DNA of 64,000 nucleotides, from contig JAACWS010000011.1 in the NCBI GenBank assembly GCA_009991955.1, positions 21,751 through 85,750 on the forward strand, read 5' to 3'. Below the pieces are notes generated by a model that did not search any database, was not told the origin of the DNA, and was given only the letters and a program-made list of their open reading frames with translations. This DNA comes from Spirochaetales bacterium. Lineage in GTDB: Bacteria; Spirochaetota; Spirochaetia; DSM-27196; Salinispiraceae. Within the stretch, counting starts at the first letter, position 1. Each line of letters begins with the position of its first letter. A program made the position numbers and the translations under genes. This document shows, piece after piece, positions 1 to 8,455 of this stretch.

Positions 1-940
1 ACCCCAGGTATCTATCGAAAAAGAAGATCTATCGAGAGAACTCGAAGCCCTCCGGGAACAAAACGCCTTAGTGGTCGAAAAGAGCGATGGGGTCGTAGAA
101 AAAAATACCATCGTCACGGTCAACTACGCGGAACTGGATGAAAAGGGGGTCGTAATCGATGGTACCAATAGGGAAGATTACACCTTCACCGTGGGTTCGG
201 GTTATACAATCTACAAGTTCGATGAAGATATCGTGGGAATGAAAGTTGGGGACGAAAAGACGTTCACCAAAGATATCGAAGGCGAAGAAGCCAAAACCGT
301 CACCCTTAAGGTATCCGTAACCAAGATTAAGGTTCGAGAACTCCCCGACCTCGATGATGAACTAGCCCAAGATATAGACGACGCGTACAAAACCCTTGAA
401 GATCTCAAGAAAAGCATCCAGACACGGCTTGAGGAATCGGCAAAGAGTCAGGTCCGACAAAAAAACATTGCCACTCTCCTCGATGGGCTAGTAGAAAAAA
501 ATCCCTTAACCGTACCCGAGTCGATGGTCCATGCGGAGCTCCACTCCAATTGGAATAACTTCCTTCGACAGTTTGGAGGAAACGAGTCGATGGTGCACCA
601 ACTGCTCCAGGCTCAGGGTTCAAGCCAGGCCCAGCTCTTTGACGAGTGGAAGCCCGATGCCCAAAAGCGCCTGAAAGGGCAGCTCATACTACAAAAGCTC
701 ATCGAAAAAGCAAACATAGAAGTAACCGACGAAGAGGTAGACGCCGAAATCAAGACCCAGGCCGCGGGCTCGAACATGGGCGAAAAAGAGACCCGGGAAT
801 ACTTTGAGAAAAATGGTCTGCTCGACTACGTAAGAAACGATATCAAAGAACGAAAAATGTACGATCTTCTCTTTGAGAAGAACCCCCCCAAGAAAGGACC
901 CAAGGTGAAATATCTGGACCTTATGGAACGAAAGAGTTAA
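1..940 (+). CDS. tig: Trigger factor, 3' part (5' end outside window)
   Basis: Ribosome-associated chaperone and peptidyl-prolyl isomerase that receives nascent chains. The reading frame is open from base 2, so about 312 C-terminal residues are visible and the N-terminal ribosome-binding domain (roughly 130 residues) lies outside the window. The visible part starts at the end of that domain, continues through an FKBP-type PPIase domain (from VEKNTIVTVNYAELDEKG to about the segment KVRELPDLDDELAQD), then the long helical C-terminal chaperone arms (VPESMVHAEL, DEEVDAEI, YVRNDIKERKMYDLL). A GTG at 71 is internal and is not the real start. The gene is followed by a hairpin terminator and then clpP-clpX, the common tig-clpP-clpX order. 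Confidence 0.93.
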   Translation, partial: PQVSIEKEDLSRELEALREQNALVVEKSDGVVEKNTIVTVNYAELDEKGVVIDGTNREDYTFTVGSGYTIYKFDEDIVGMKVGDEKTFTKDIEGEEAKTVTLKVSVTKIKVRELPDLDDELAQDIDDAYKTLEDLKKSIQTRLEESAKSQVRQKNIATLLDGLVEKNPLTVPESMVHAELHSNWNNFLRQFGGNESMVHQLLQAQGSSQAQLFDEWKPDAQKRLKGQLILQKLIEKANIEVTDEEVDAEIKTQAAGSNMGEKETREYFEKNGLLDYVRNDIKERKMYDLLFEKNPPKKGPKVKYLDLMERKS

Positions 941-949
941 CTTTTATCA

Positions 950-977
950 AGCCCTTCATCCTGGAGGGCTGTTTCTT
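950..977 (+). terminator. Rho-independent terminator after tig
   Basis: A 9-bp stem (AGCCCTTCA pairing with TGGAGGGCT, one G-U pair) with a 3-nt loop is followed by GTTTCTT. It starts 10 nt after the tig stop codon. The U-tract is short, so termination may be partial. Confidence 0.6.
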
Positions 978-1027
978 AGGAATCCATCCCAGAAACACCC
1001 TTATTTTTGACCGAAGAGGAAGAATGA

Positions 1028-1642
1028 ATGCACCCCCAAAATAGTAATTTAGTACCGATCGTTGTGGAGCAAACAGGCATTGGCGAACGCTCTTACGATA
1101 TTTTTTCCCGGCTCCTCAAAGATCGCATTATTTTCTTGGATGGCGAAATTCATGATTTGAATGCCGATTTGATTGTGGCCCAACTCCTTTTTTGCGAATC
1201 CGTGGATCCGGAAAAGGATATTAGCCTTTACATTAACTCTCCCGGAGGATCGGTGACTGCGGGCTTAGCGGTTTATGACACTATTCAATATATCCGTCCC
1301 GATGTACAAACGATCTGTATAGGACAAGCAGCAAGTATGGCGGCAGTTCTCTTGGCCGGTGGAGCTTCGGGAAAACGATTTATTTTGCCCTCTTCTCGGG
1401 TATTGATTCATCAACCCTGGGGAGGAGCCCAAGGCCAGGCAACCGATATCGGCATTCAGGCGAAAGAAATTGTACGCCTCAAGAAACTTCTCATCTCCAT
1501 TATCGCAAAGCATACCGGCAAGACCGAAGAAGTAATTTCAAAGGACCTAGAACGGGACTATTTCATGGATTCCCAGGAAAGTGTACAGTACGGTATCGTA
1601 GACAAAATATTAGTGAGGGAGCCGAATGAGCAGAAGAGGTGA
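1028..1642 (+). CDS. clpP: ATP-dependent Clp protease proteolytic subunit
   Basis: Serine peptidase that forms the tetradecameric proteolytic chamber of ClpXP. The 204 residues match the usual family length. The catalytic triad is visible as Ser103 ([12 protein letters not shown]), His128 (LIHQPWGG) and Asp177 (LERDYFMD), with spacing as in E. coli ClpP. The start is the ATG preceded by AGAGGAAG at 7 nt; an ATG at 1024 is out of frame. The 3' end overlaps clpX by 17 nt, so translation of the two is probably coupled. Confidence 0.97.
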   Translation: MHPQNSNLVPIVVEQTGIGERSYDIFSRLLKDRIIFLDGEIHDLNADLIVAQLLFCESVDPEKDISLYINSPGGSVTAGLAVYDTIQYIRPDVQTICIGQAASMAAVLLAGGASGKRFILPSSRVLIHQPWGGAQGQATDIGIQAKEIVRLKKLLISIIAKHTGKTEEVISKDLERDYFMDSQESVQYGIVDKILVREPNEQKR

Positions 1643-2873
1643 CCAAAATAAGTCCTGCACTTTTTGCGGAAAGCCAGCAGACCACGTAAGGAAGTTAATT
1701 TCCGGTCCCGGAGTCTATATTTGTGATGAATGTGTCCGAGTCTGTAATAATATTCTCAACGAAGAGCAAATCAACAACTCTTCAGAGCTCGTAGGAGACG
1801 TTCCTAATCCCCAAGAAATAAAGTCCTACCTTGACGAGTACGTGGTTGGCCAAGAACAAGCGAAAAAAGTGCTCTCCGTTGCGGTGTACAATCACTATAA
1901 GCGAGTAACCCAACAGCAGGAACTCTCGGAGTCTGAAGACCTAGAAGTCGAAAAGTCCAATGTCCTCATGCTTGGTCCTACCGGAAGTGGCAAAACCCTT
2001 TTGGCGAAGGCCCTTGCCCGAAAGTTAAAAGTTCCCTTTGCTATTGCCGATGCAACAACCTTGACCGAAGCCGGTTACGTGGGGGAAGACGTAGAAAATA
2101 TTTTGCTCAAACTTTACCAGGCTGCGGGACAAAACGTTTCCGCCGCCGAGGTTGGAATTGTTTACATCGACGAAATAGATAAAATAGGACGCAAGGGTGA
2201 AAATATTTCGATTACCCGAGATGTTTCTGGAGAAGGGGTCCAACAGGCGCTTTTGAAGATTATCGAAGGGTCCGTCGCCTCCGTACCTCCCCAGGGAGGT
2301 CGTAAACACCCCAATCAAGAAATGATCAAAATTAATACCCAGAATATCCTTTTCATCTGCGGTGGAGCGTTTGTCGGCCTTGACCGAATCGTGGAAAGCC
2401 GGGTATCCAAGCATCCCATGGGCTTTGGAGCCGAAGTTCGAGGAACAACCGACCGGGATGTTTCTGAACTTTTCCGCCAGTTACACCCCGATGACCTCGT
2501 AAAGTTCGGACTCATTCCAGAGTTTGTAGGCCGATTACCCTTGCAGGTAGCTCTGAGCGAACTCACGAAAGAAGACCTCGAACGCATCTTAGTCGAACCG
2601 AAAAATAGCATCATTCGCCAATTCTCGGCCTCTTTGAAGCTAGACGACGTAGATCTTGAGTTCACCGATGAAGCAATTCGAGCGATCGCCGAACAAGCCA
2701 TTACCCGTAAGACCGGTGCCCGGGGCCTTCGATCGATTGTTGAAAATGTAATGATCGACCTCATGTTCGACCTTCCTTCGGTGCAAGGAAAAAAGAAAGT
2801 CGTCATCACTCGCGAAGCTATCGAGGGATCTGAACAACCCGAGGTCATTATTTTAGACCAAAAAACGGCCTAA
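1626..2873 (+). CDS. clpX: Clp protease ATP-binding subunit ClpX
   Basis: AAA+ unfoldase that selects substrates and feeds them into ClpP. It has an N-terminal C4 zinc-binding domain (Cys11, Cys14, Cys33, Cys36), Walker A GPTGSGKT at 117-124, Walker B VYIDEID at 179-185 and a C-terminal AAA lid. The ClpP-docking loop reads MGF in [11 protein letters not shown] rather than the textbook IGF, a conservative change. Length (415 aa) is typical. It overlaps clpP by 17 nt and ends 8 nt before lon. Confidence 0.97.
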   Translation: MSRRGDQNKSCTFCGKPADHVRKLISGPGVYICDECVRVCNNILNEEQINNSSELVGDVPNPQEIKSYLDEYVVGQEQAKKVLSVAVYNHYKRVTQQQELSESEDLEVEKSNVLMLGPTGSGKTLLAKALARKLKVPFAIADATTLTEAGYVGEDVENILLKLYQAAGQNVSAAEVGIVYIDEIDKIGRKGENISITRDVSGEGVQQALLKIIEGSVASVPPQGGRKHPNQEMIKINTQNILFICGGAFVGLDRIVESRVSKHPMGFGAEVRGTTDRDVSELFRQLHPDDLVKFGLIPEFVGRLPLQVALSELTKEDLERILVEPKNSIIRQFSASLKLDDVDLEFTDEAIRAIAEQAITRKTGARGLRSIVENVMIDLMFDLPSVQGKKKVVITREAIEGSEQPEVIILDQKTA

Positions 2874-2881
2874 ATTAATCC

Positions 2882-5296
2882 ATGGGCTTGTTCGACAAAT
2901 TTCAAAAAGAGGGACCGACAGGCCTCGATGAAACTCGGTCTCTTCCATTTCTTTCTATAGCTGATCTCCTGATTTTTCCTTCATCCACCATGCCCTTGTA
3001 TATCATACATCCGTTGGGTCAGAAGGCTATTGATTTTGCAATGGCTAATGATCGTCGAGTTGTTGTCGGCTACCTAAGAGACCCAAACCAAGGGCAGGAA
3101 ACTCAAACCCCTAAAACACTCATTGAGTCTCATTACCCCATTGCTACCCAATGTCGCCTTATACAGGTCATGAAACTGCCAAACAACACGAGCCGTGTTC
3201 TAGTCGAAGGACTCCGGAGAGTCTCACTTTCCACCCTCGAGGCAAAGACTGAAACCCATTTGGCGGGATTCGAGCCGGTTATCGATGAAACCACTCAAAA
3301 ACCGCCGAATCCCGGTCTCGTCCGAGCTCTAAAGGATGAGTTCGAAACCTATGGTAAGTCGAACAAACGGGTTACCAAAGAAATTCTTGCCCGAGTACAA
3401 GGCACCGTTGATCCAACACTCATTTCAGACCTCATCTGTGGAGTCCTTTCGGCACCCCTCTCTGATCGATTAGAAATCTATCTTTCCTTTGATACCCTTC
3501 ACCGGCTCGAGAAAACTCTCGAACTTATTCGTACAGAAGCTGAGGTTCTCGATCTGCGGAAAGCCGTAACCGATAGGGTAAAAAAGCGAATGGAGGATGG
3601 TCAAAAAGAATACTTCATCCAAGAACAGATTAAAGAAATGAACAAGGCTTTAGGAAAGGGCGAGGAAGATGATCCATCGGGACTAAAAGAACTTGAAAAG
3701 CGGCTTTCAGAAAAAGAGCTTTCGAAGGAAGTCGAAGAAAAGTTTCGTTCAGAATTTAAACGACTTTCACGGCTCCAGAGTTTTGGACCCGAAGCGGGAA
3801 TACTTCGAACCTATTTGGAATGGATTCTAGACCTTCCTTGGACAACAGGTACGGTAGCCTCTTCACAGCCCTCTCTTTCCGAAGCCCAGAATATCCTCGA
3901 CTCCCACCACTTCGGCATGACCGAGGTAAAAGAGCGAATTTTGGATTTCCTCGCCGTTCGCCTCCTTCGGCCCGATTTACGGGCGCCTATTCTATGTTTT
4001 GTAGGCCCGCCGGGTACGGGTAAAACAAGTTTGGGTCGATCGGTTGCAGAAGCCATGGGGCGAACATTTGTGCGCATGTCTTTAGGTGGAGTCAGAGACG
4101 AGGCTGAAATAAGGGGCCATAGGAGAACCTACGTTGGCGCCCTCCCGGGAAAGATAATGCAAGGAATGAAGAAAGCCGGCACCCAGAACCCCGTTTTTCT
4201 GTTGGATGAAATCGATAAGATTAGTGCCGATCATCGAGGGGATCCCTCTTCGGCCCTCCTGGAGGTTTTGGATCCCGAACAGAACAATACCTTCGCAGAT
4301 CATTACATCGAACTGCCTTTCGACTTATCTCAAGTCGTATTCCTTACGACCGCAAACTCCCTCCATACGATTCCCTTAGCCTTGCGAGATCGAATGGAAA
4401 TCATTCATATACCCGGCTACACAGAGAACGAAAAAGTCTCGATTGTCTCAGGATTCCTACTCCCTCGACAGCTCGAAAACCATGGACTTCATAGCCACGA
4501 TATCCGTCTTGGTTCCGAGGCTATTAAAGCCGTTGTCCGTGGATACACAATGGAAAGTGGAGTTCGGAGCCTAGACAGAGAAATAGCGAAAATCTTGCGT
4601 AAAGTAGCCCGGGAGAAAGCTTATTCTCAAACTAAAAAGAAAGATTTTCGACACGCCTTGGTAACTGTTCGAACCCTTGAGAAGTTCTTAGGCAAACCAA
4701 AACACCTGCCAGAGGCGAAGTATCACCAAAATCCACCAGGTTTTACCTACGGCTTAGCGTGGACAGAATTTGGAGGAAAGATACTCCCTATTGAATCTGC
4801 GGGATTCGAGGGTAAGGGCAACTTGTTACTCACTGGTAACTTAGGCGAGGTCATGAAGGAAAGTGCTCGCATTGCCTTAACCCTTATTCGCCAACGGGCC
4901 AAGGATCTTGGTTTGGGGGATTTTGATTTTGCAAACACTGATTTACACATCCATGTTCCCGAGGGCGCTATTCCCAAAGATGGACCCTCGGCAGGAATCG
5001 CCCTAACGGTTTCCCTTGTGTCCGCCCTAAAGCGATGGCAACTCGCCTCAGAACTTGCAATGACCGGGGAAATAACCCTCACTGGTAGAGTTCTGGCGAT
5101 CGGTGGACTCAAAGAAAAGCTTCTCGCTGCCCATCGTAACGGTCGAACATGGGTCATTATTCCGAAAGAAAATCAACGCGACTTAGATGAACTTCCCGTT
5201 GACATTCGAAAGGCCCTGACCATCAATCTCGTGGACACAATCGATGAGGTCTTTGAACTCACGGAACTGGTACAAGACCGACCTTGCGAGCGTTGA
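2882..5296 (+). CDS. lon: ATP-dependent protease Lon
   Basis: Cytoplasmic AAA+ serine protease that degrades misfolded and regulatory proteins. The 804 residues carry an N-terminal substrate-binding domain (about 20-220), a coiled segment (225-300), Walker A GPPGTGKT at 375-382, Walker B FLLDEIDK near 439-446, and a C-terminal protease domain with the Ser703/Lys746 dyad (PKDGPSAGIA and GGLKEKLLAA), whose 43-residue spacing matches E. coli Lon. It follows clpX directly and completes a protein quality-control block. Confidence 0.97.
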   Translation: MGLFDKFQKEGPTGLDETRSLPFLSIADLLIFPSSTMPLYIIHPLGQKAIDFAMANDRRVVVGYLRDPNQGQETQTPKTLIESHYPIATQCRLIQVMKLPNNTSRVLVEGLRRVSLSTLEAKTETHLAGFEPVIDETTQKPPNPGLVRALKDEFETYGKSNKRVTKEILARVQGTVDPTLISDLICGVLSAPLSDRLEIYLSFDTLHRLEKTLELIRTEAEVLDLRKAVTDRVKKRMEDGQKEYFIQEQIKEMNKALGKGEEDDPSGLKELEKRLSEKELSKEVEEKFRSEFKRLSRLQSFGPEAGILRTYLEWILDLPWTTGTVASSQPSLSEAQNILDSHHFGMTEVKERILDFLAVRLLRPDLRAPILCFVGPPGTGKTSLGRSVAEAMGRTFVRMSLGGVRDEAEIRGHRRTYVGALPGKIMQGMKKAGTQNPVFLLDEIDKISADHRGDPSSALLEVLDPEQNNTFADHYIELPFDLSQVVFLTTANSLHTIPLALRDRMEIIHIPGYTENEKVSIVSGFLLPRQLENHGLHSHDIRLGSEAIKAVVRGYTMESGVRSLDREIAKILRKVAREKAYSQTKKKDFRHALVTVRTLEKFLGKPKHLPEAKYHQNPPGFTYGLAWTEFGGKILPIESAGFEGKGNLLLTGNLGEVMKESARIALTLIRQRAKDLGLGDFDFANTDLHIHVPEGAIPKDGPSAGIALTVSLVSALKRWQLASELAMTGEITLTGRVLAIGGLKEKLLAAHRNGRTWVIIPKENQRDLDELPVDIRKALTINLVDTIDEVFELTELVQDRPCER

Positions 5297-5312
5297 ACTT
5301 TTTTTCTATACT
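5284..5312 (+). promoter_or_regulatory. Candidate sigma70-type promoter for the gene at 5345 and nrnA
   Basis: TTGCGA (-35, 4/6) and TATACT (-10, 5/6) are separated by 17 nt, with a predicted start near 5319. It overlaps the end of lon and lies just upstream of AAAGGAGGATC, the ribosome-binding site of the next gene. Confidence 0.45.
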
Positions 5313-5344
5313 GGAACCTGGGACTTCTAAAGGAGGATCTTTTC

Positions 5345-5758
5345 ATGGCCTATCCAAAAAAAATTGCGATTCTATCGTTCCTACTCTTCCTCGGTGTAGC
5401 CGGTTTTCTCTCGGCCCAGGAACAACAGACCAGTCATTTTTCGCAAACCTACTATATAACCCAAATCGCACCCCACCAATTGGGCTACAGGGTGATCTAT
5501 TTGACCGAAGCGGGAAAACCTTTCGTAACCTACCTTCCGATGGAATGGTTCAGCTCTGCGGCAGGTAAGGCATCATTACAATTCCGCTGGGAGACCTCCG
5601 CCCCTTACATGCAAGTGTTTTGGCAAAACGGAGAATTTTCTCATATGAGAGTCGTTGTTCCTCCAACCTACGATGATCCATCGTGGGGGGTTGTGCCGGC
5701 ATCGATAGATGCAACTTCATCTTTTGATGTTGACACCCTCGTCCTCCACTACGAGTAA
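5345..5758 (+). CDS. Small secreted protein of unknown function
   Basis: I do not recognise this 137-residue protein. It begins with a signal peptide (MAYPKKIAILSFLLFLGVAG followed by FLSAQ, probable cleavage near LSAQ|EQ), so the mature part of about 112 residues should be periplasmic or secreted. The mature region is rich in aromatic residues and alternates polar and hydrophobic positions (GYRVIYLTEAGKPFVTYLP, ASLQFRWETSAPYMQVFW), suggesting a small beta fold. The start is supported by AAAGGAGG 8 nt upstream. It is 12 nt upstream of nrnA and probably co-transcribed with it. Confidence 0.85.
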   Translation: MAYPKKIAILSFLLFLGVAGFLSAQEQQTSHFSQTYYITQIAPHQLGYRVIYLTEAGKPFVTYLPMEWFSSAAGKASLQFRWETSAPYMQVFWQNGEFSHMRVVVPPTYDDPSWGVVPASIDATSSFDVDTLVLHYE

Positions 5759-5770
5759 GTTAGTTTTGAA

Positions 5771-6739
5771 ATGAATACAGTACCTATTCCTTCTCGTCTC
5801 ATTGAGTTTCTTGAGGCCCACGATCATTTTTATATTTTTAGCCATGTTGAGCCCGACGGAGACTGTATTGGGTCCAGCCTGGCCCTTGGAAGTTTTCTCC
5901 GGAGAAAAGGAAAATCGATCACCTACGTGAACCCCGGTCCCTTCGATCGACCGGAAATTTCTCCGCTCGCCCCCCTTTTCGAAAGCTCAATTTCTGCAGC
6001 CCAGGGGGCGGGTATAGTTGTAGACTGCTCGACCCTCGATAGACTCGGATCGGTGGCGTCCCAAGTTTCACATCTCGAATTAGCGGTTATAGACCACCAT
6101 TCATCGGGTGAGGACTTTGGTCACATCCGTTGGATCAATACCTCTTCCCCGGCGACTGGGCTCATGATTCAAATGGTCATTATGGCCATGGGGGAGTTTC
6201 CTACCTTGGAAGAGGCAGAACATATCTTTTTCGCTTTCGCCACCGACACGGGGTTCTTCCGACATTTAAACGATACCTCTTCCTTTAGTTTTTCTCTCGT
6301 TTCCGACCTCGTCAAGGCAGGGGTGTCTCCAAAGGAAATGTTCCATCGGGTTAACGGCGGCAGCTCCTTCGAAGCAAAAAAGCATCTAGGACTTCTACTG
6401 GGAGCGATGGAAGAGTACTCGAATAAAAGAATTATCCTCGTGGCCGAAACCTTGCAAATGACCCAAAAATTTGGAAGAAAGAATCGCGAGAGCGACACCT
6501 TCTACCAACAATGCATGACTATAGGTGAAGTTGAAGTCGTTGCACTATTACGAGAGGACGAAGATGGCAGTATAACCGGTGGCCTTCGGTCTCGAAGTTT
6601 TCTCGATGTTGGGTCCCTCGCTGCTGAAATGGGCGGAGGGGGACATCAAAGGGCCGCTGGATTCAGGGTCTCAGGGCCCCTTGAAGAAGTTAAGAAAAGG
6701 CTCTTAGGACTCTTGCAAGAGGCCATGAGGCTCATCTAA
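5771..6739 (+). CDS. nrnA: DHH-family phosphoesterase, NrnA-like (oligoribonuclease / pAp phosphatase)
   Basis: Likely degrades short RNA oligomers and/or 3'-phosphoadenosine 5'-phosphate in the cytoplasm. Metal-binding motifs of the DHH/DHHA1 family are present in order: SHVEPDGDCIGS (His25, Asp29, Asp31), Asp85 in VVDCS, the DHH triplet at 108-110 (IDHHSSG), ATDTGFFR at 157-164, and the C-terminal DHHA1 signature GGGGHQRAAG from 288. Length (322 aa) is typical. Its stop codon interlocks with that of the convergent ettA gene. The family assignment is firm; the exact substrate is inferred. Confidence 0.9.
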   Translation: MNTVPIPSRLIEFLEAHDHFYIFSHVEPDGDCIGSSLALGSFLRRKGKSITYVNPGPFDRPEISPLAPLFESSISAAQGAGIVVDCSTLDRLGSVASQVSHLELAVIDHHSSGEDFGHIRWINTSSPATGLMIQMVIMAMGEFPTLEEAEHIFFAFATDTGFFRHLNDTSSFSFSLVSDLVKAGVSPKEMFHRVNGGSSFEAKKHLGLLLGAMEEYSNKRIILVAETLQMTQKFGRKNRESDTFYQQCMTIGEVEVVALLREDEDGSITGGLRSRSFLDVGSLAAEMGGGGHQRAAGFRVSGPLEEVKKRLLGLLQEAMRLI

Positions 6740-8427
6740 TCTCGGGTCAGATTCCGGTAGACGATTCGATGGGGCCGGTCGGCGTCCGCACCCATTCGCT
6801 TTCGTTTATTCTCCTCGTATTCGGAATAGTTGCCGTCAAACCAAACAACCTTGCTCTCCCCTTCAAAGGCAAGAATATGGGTACATATTCGGTCTAAAAA
6901 CCAACGGTCGTGACTAATTACCACTGCGCACCCTGCGAAGTCGTCGAGGGCTTCTTCAAGGGCTCTCATGGTATTTACGTCGAGGTCATTGGTCGGTTCG
7001 TCGAGTAAGATTACGTTCGCCCCGCTTTTGACCATCATCGCCAAATTGACTCGATTACGCTCTCCTCCCGATAGGATACCTACTTTCTTCTGTTGATCTG
7101 AGCCTTGGAAGTTAAACCAACTCACGTAGGCCCGACTGTTAATTTCTCGATTTCCTAGGCGAATTACATCGTTACCCCCACTGATAACTTCCCAGACAGT
7201 TTTGTCCCCTTCGAGACTACTTCGCATTTGGTCTACATAGCTAAGCTTGACCGTTTCGCCTAATCGGATAGTTCCTTGATCGGGGGTCTCTTCACCGGTT
7301 ATCATTTTAAAAAGCGTCGTCTTTCCAGCGCCGTTGGGGCCAATGATACCGATAACCCCACCGGGAGGTAAGGAAAAATGCAAGTCCTCGTACAGGAGTT
7401 TTTCCCCGTAGGCTTTTACTATCCCTTGGGCTTCTATAACGATCGAACCGAGCCTTGGTCCCGGGGGAATATAGAGCTGCAGTTCTTTTTGCCTTTCTAT
7501 ACCCCCTTGGCTTAGAAGATTTTCGTAGTTGTTAATTCTCGATTTGGCTTTTGCGTGTCGCCCCTTCGGTGACATTTTTATCCATTCTAACTCCCGGGCA
7601 AGAGTTTTTTGTCGTTCGCTTTCGGATTTTTCTTCGTTCGCCAATCTATTTTTTTTCTGGTCGAGCCAACTGGAGTAGTTTCCCTTCCAAGGAATTCCTT
7701 CACCTCGGTCGAGTTCTAAAATCCATCCGGCGACGTTATCCAGAAAGTACCTATCGTGAGTAACAGCAATAACGGTACCAGGATAATTCTGAAGATGGCG
7801 CTCCAACCAGGCTATCGACTCGGCATCTAAATGGTTTGTGGGCTCATCGAGAAGCAAAATATCGGGCTTCTTGAGCAATAAGCGGCTTAGGGCCACCCGA
7901 CGTCGCTCCCCCCCCGATAAGGTATCCACGACCTGGTCGGCCGGTGGACACCGTAGAGCATCCATGGCCAGTTCTAATCGGCTTTCCAGTTCCCATCCAT
8001 CGAAATGTTCGATTTTTTCCTGAACTTCCCCTTGACGAGCCAACAAAGCGTCAAAATCTGCATCTGGTTCGCCAAATCCCTCATTAATCTTGTCGTATTC
8101 CCGCAGGAGATCTACTACTTCCTGTACACCTTCGGACACTATTTCCTTTACCGTTTTGCCTTTTTCGAGTTCCGGTTCTTGCTCGAGAAAACCTATTGTA
8201 TAACCAGCACTCAGGGTTGCCTCGCCGTTGAACTCTTGATCCTGGCCAGCCATTATTCGTAACAGCGAGGATTTACCGGACCCATTCAGCCCGAGAACCC
8301 CTATCTTGGCCCCGTAAAAGTAGGACAAACTTATATTTTTGATAACCTGCTTAGTTCCATGATATTTGCTTACTTTATACATTGAGTAAATAATTTTTTT
8401 ATCTTCGCCATTGGTTGGTGCGGCCAT
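6736..8427 (-). CDS. ettA: ABC-F protein, EttA-like translational throttle
   Basis: Cytosolic twin-ATPase that binds the ribosomal E site and gates early elongation according to energy charge. The 563 residues hold two ABC domains: first Walker A GLNGSGKS at 46-53 with signature LSGGERRRVALSRLLL, and second Walker A IIGPNGAGKTTLFKMITGE with signature LSGGERNRVNLAMMV and LLDEPTNDLD. There are no membrane segments. Length and the arm insertion fit EttA rather than Uup. The start has GAGGAGG close upstream. It is the last gene of the minus-strand run, 28 nt after the CheA-like gene, and has no room for a terminator before nrnA. Confidence 0.93.
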   Translation of the reverse strand: MAAPTNGEDKKIIYSMYKVSKYHGTKQVIKNISLSYFYGAKIGVLGLNGSGKSSLLRIMAGQDQEFNGEATLSAGYTIGFLEQEPELEKGKTVKEIVSEGVQEVVDLLREYDKINEGFGEPDADFDALLARQGEVQEKIEHFDGWELESRLELAMDALRCPPADQVVDTLSGGERRRVALSRLLLKKPDILLLDEPTNHLDAESIAWLERHLQNYPGTVIAVTHDRYFLDNVAGWILELDRGEGIPWKGNYSSWLDQKKNRLANEEKSESERQKTLARELEWIKMSPKGRHAKAKSRINNYENLLSQGGIERQKELQLYIPPGPRLGSIVIEAQGIVKAYGEKLLYEDLHFSLPPGGVIGIIGPNGAGKTTLFKMITGEETPDQGTIRLGETVKLSYVDQMRSSLEGDKTVWEVISGGNDVIRLGNREINSRAYVSWFNFQGSDQQKKVGILSGGERNRVNLAMMVKSGANVILLDEPTNDLDVNTMRALEEALDDFAGCAVVISHDRWFLDRICTHILAFEGESKVVWFDGNYSEYEENKRKRMGADADRPHRIVYRNLTRD

Positions 8428-8455
8428 TTATCCTCCTCGAATGGGGAGGATTGTA

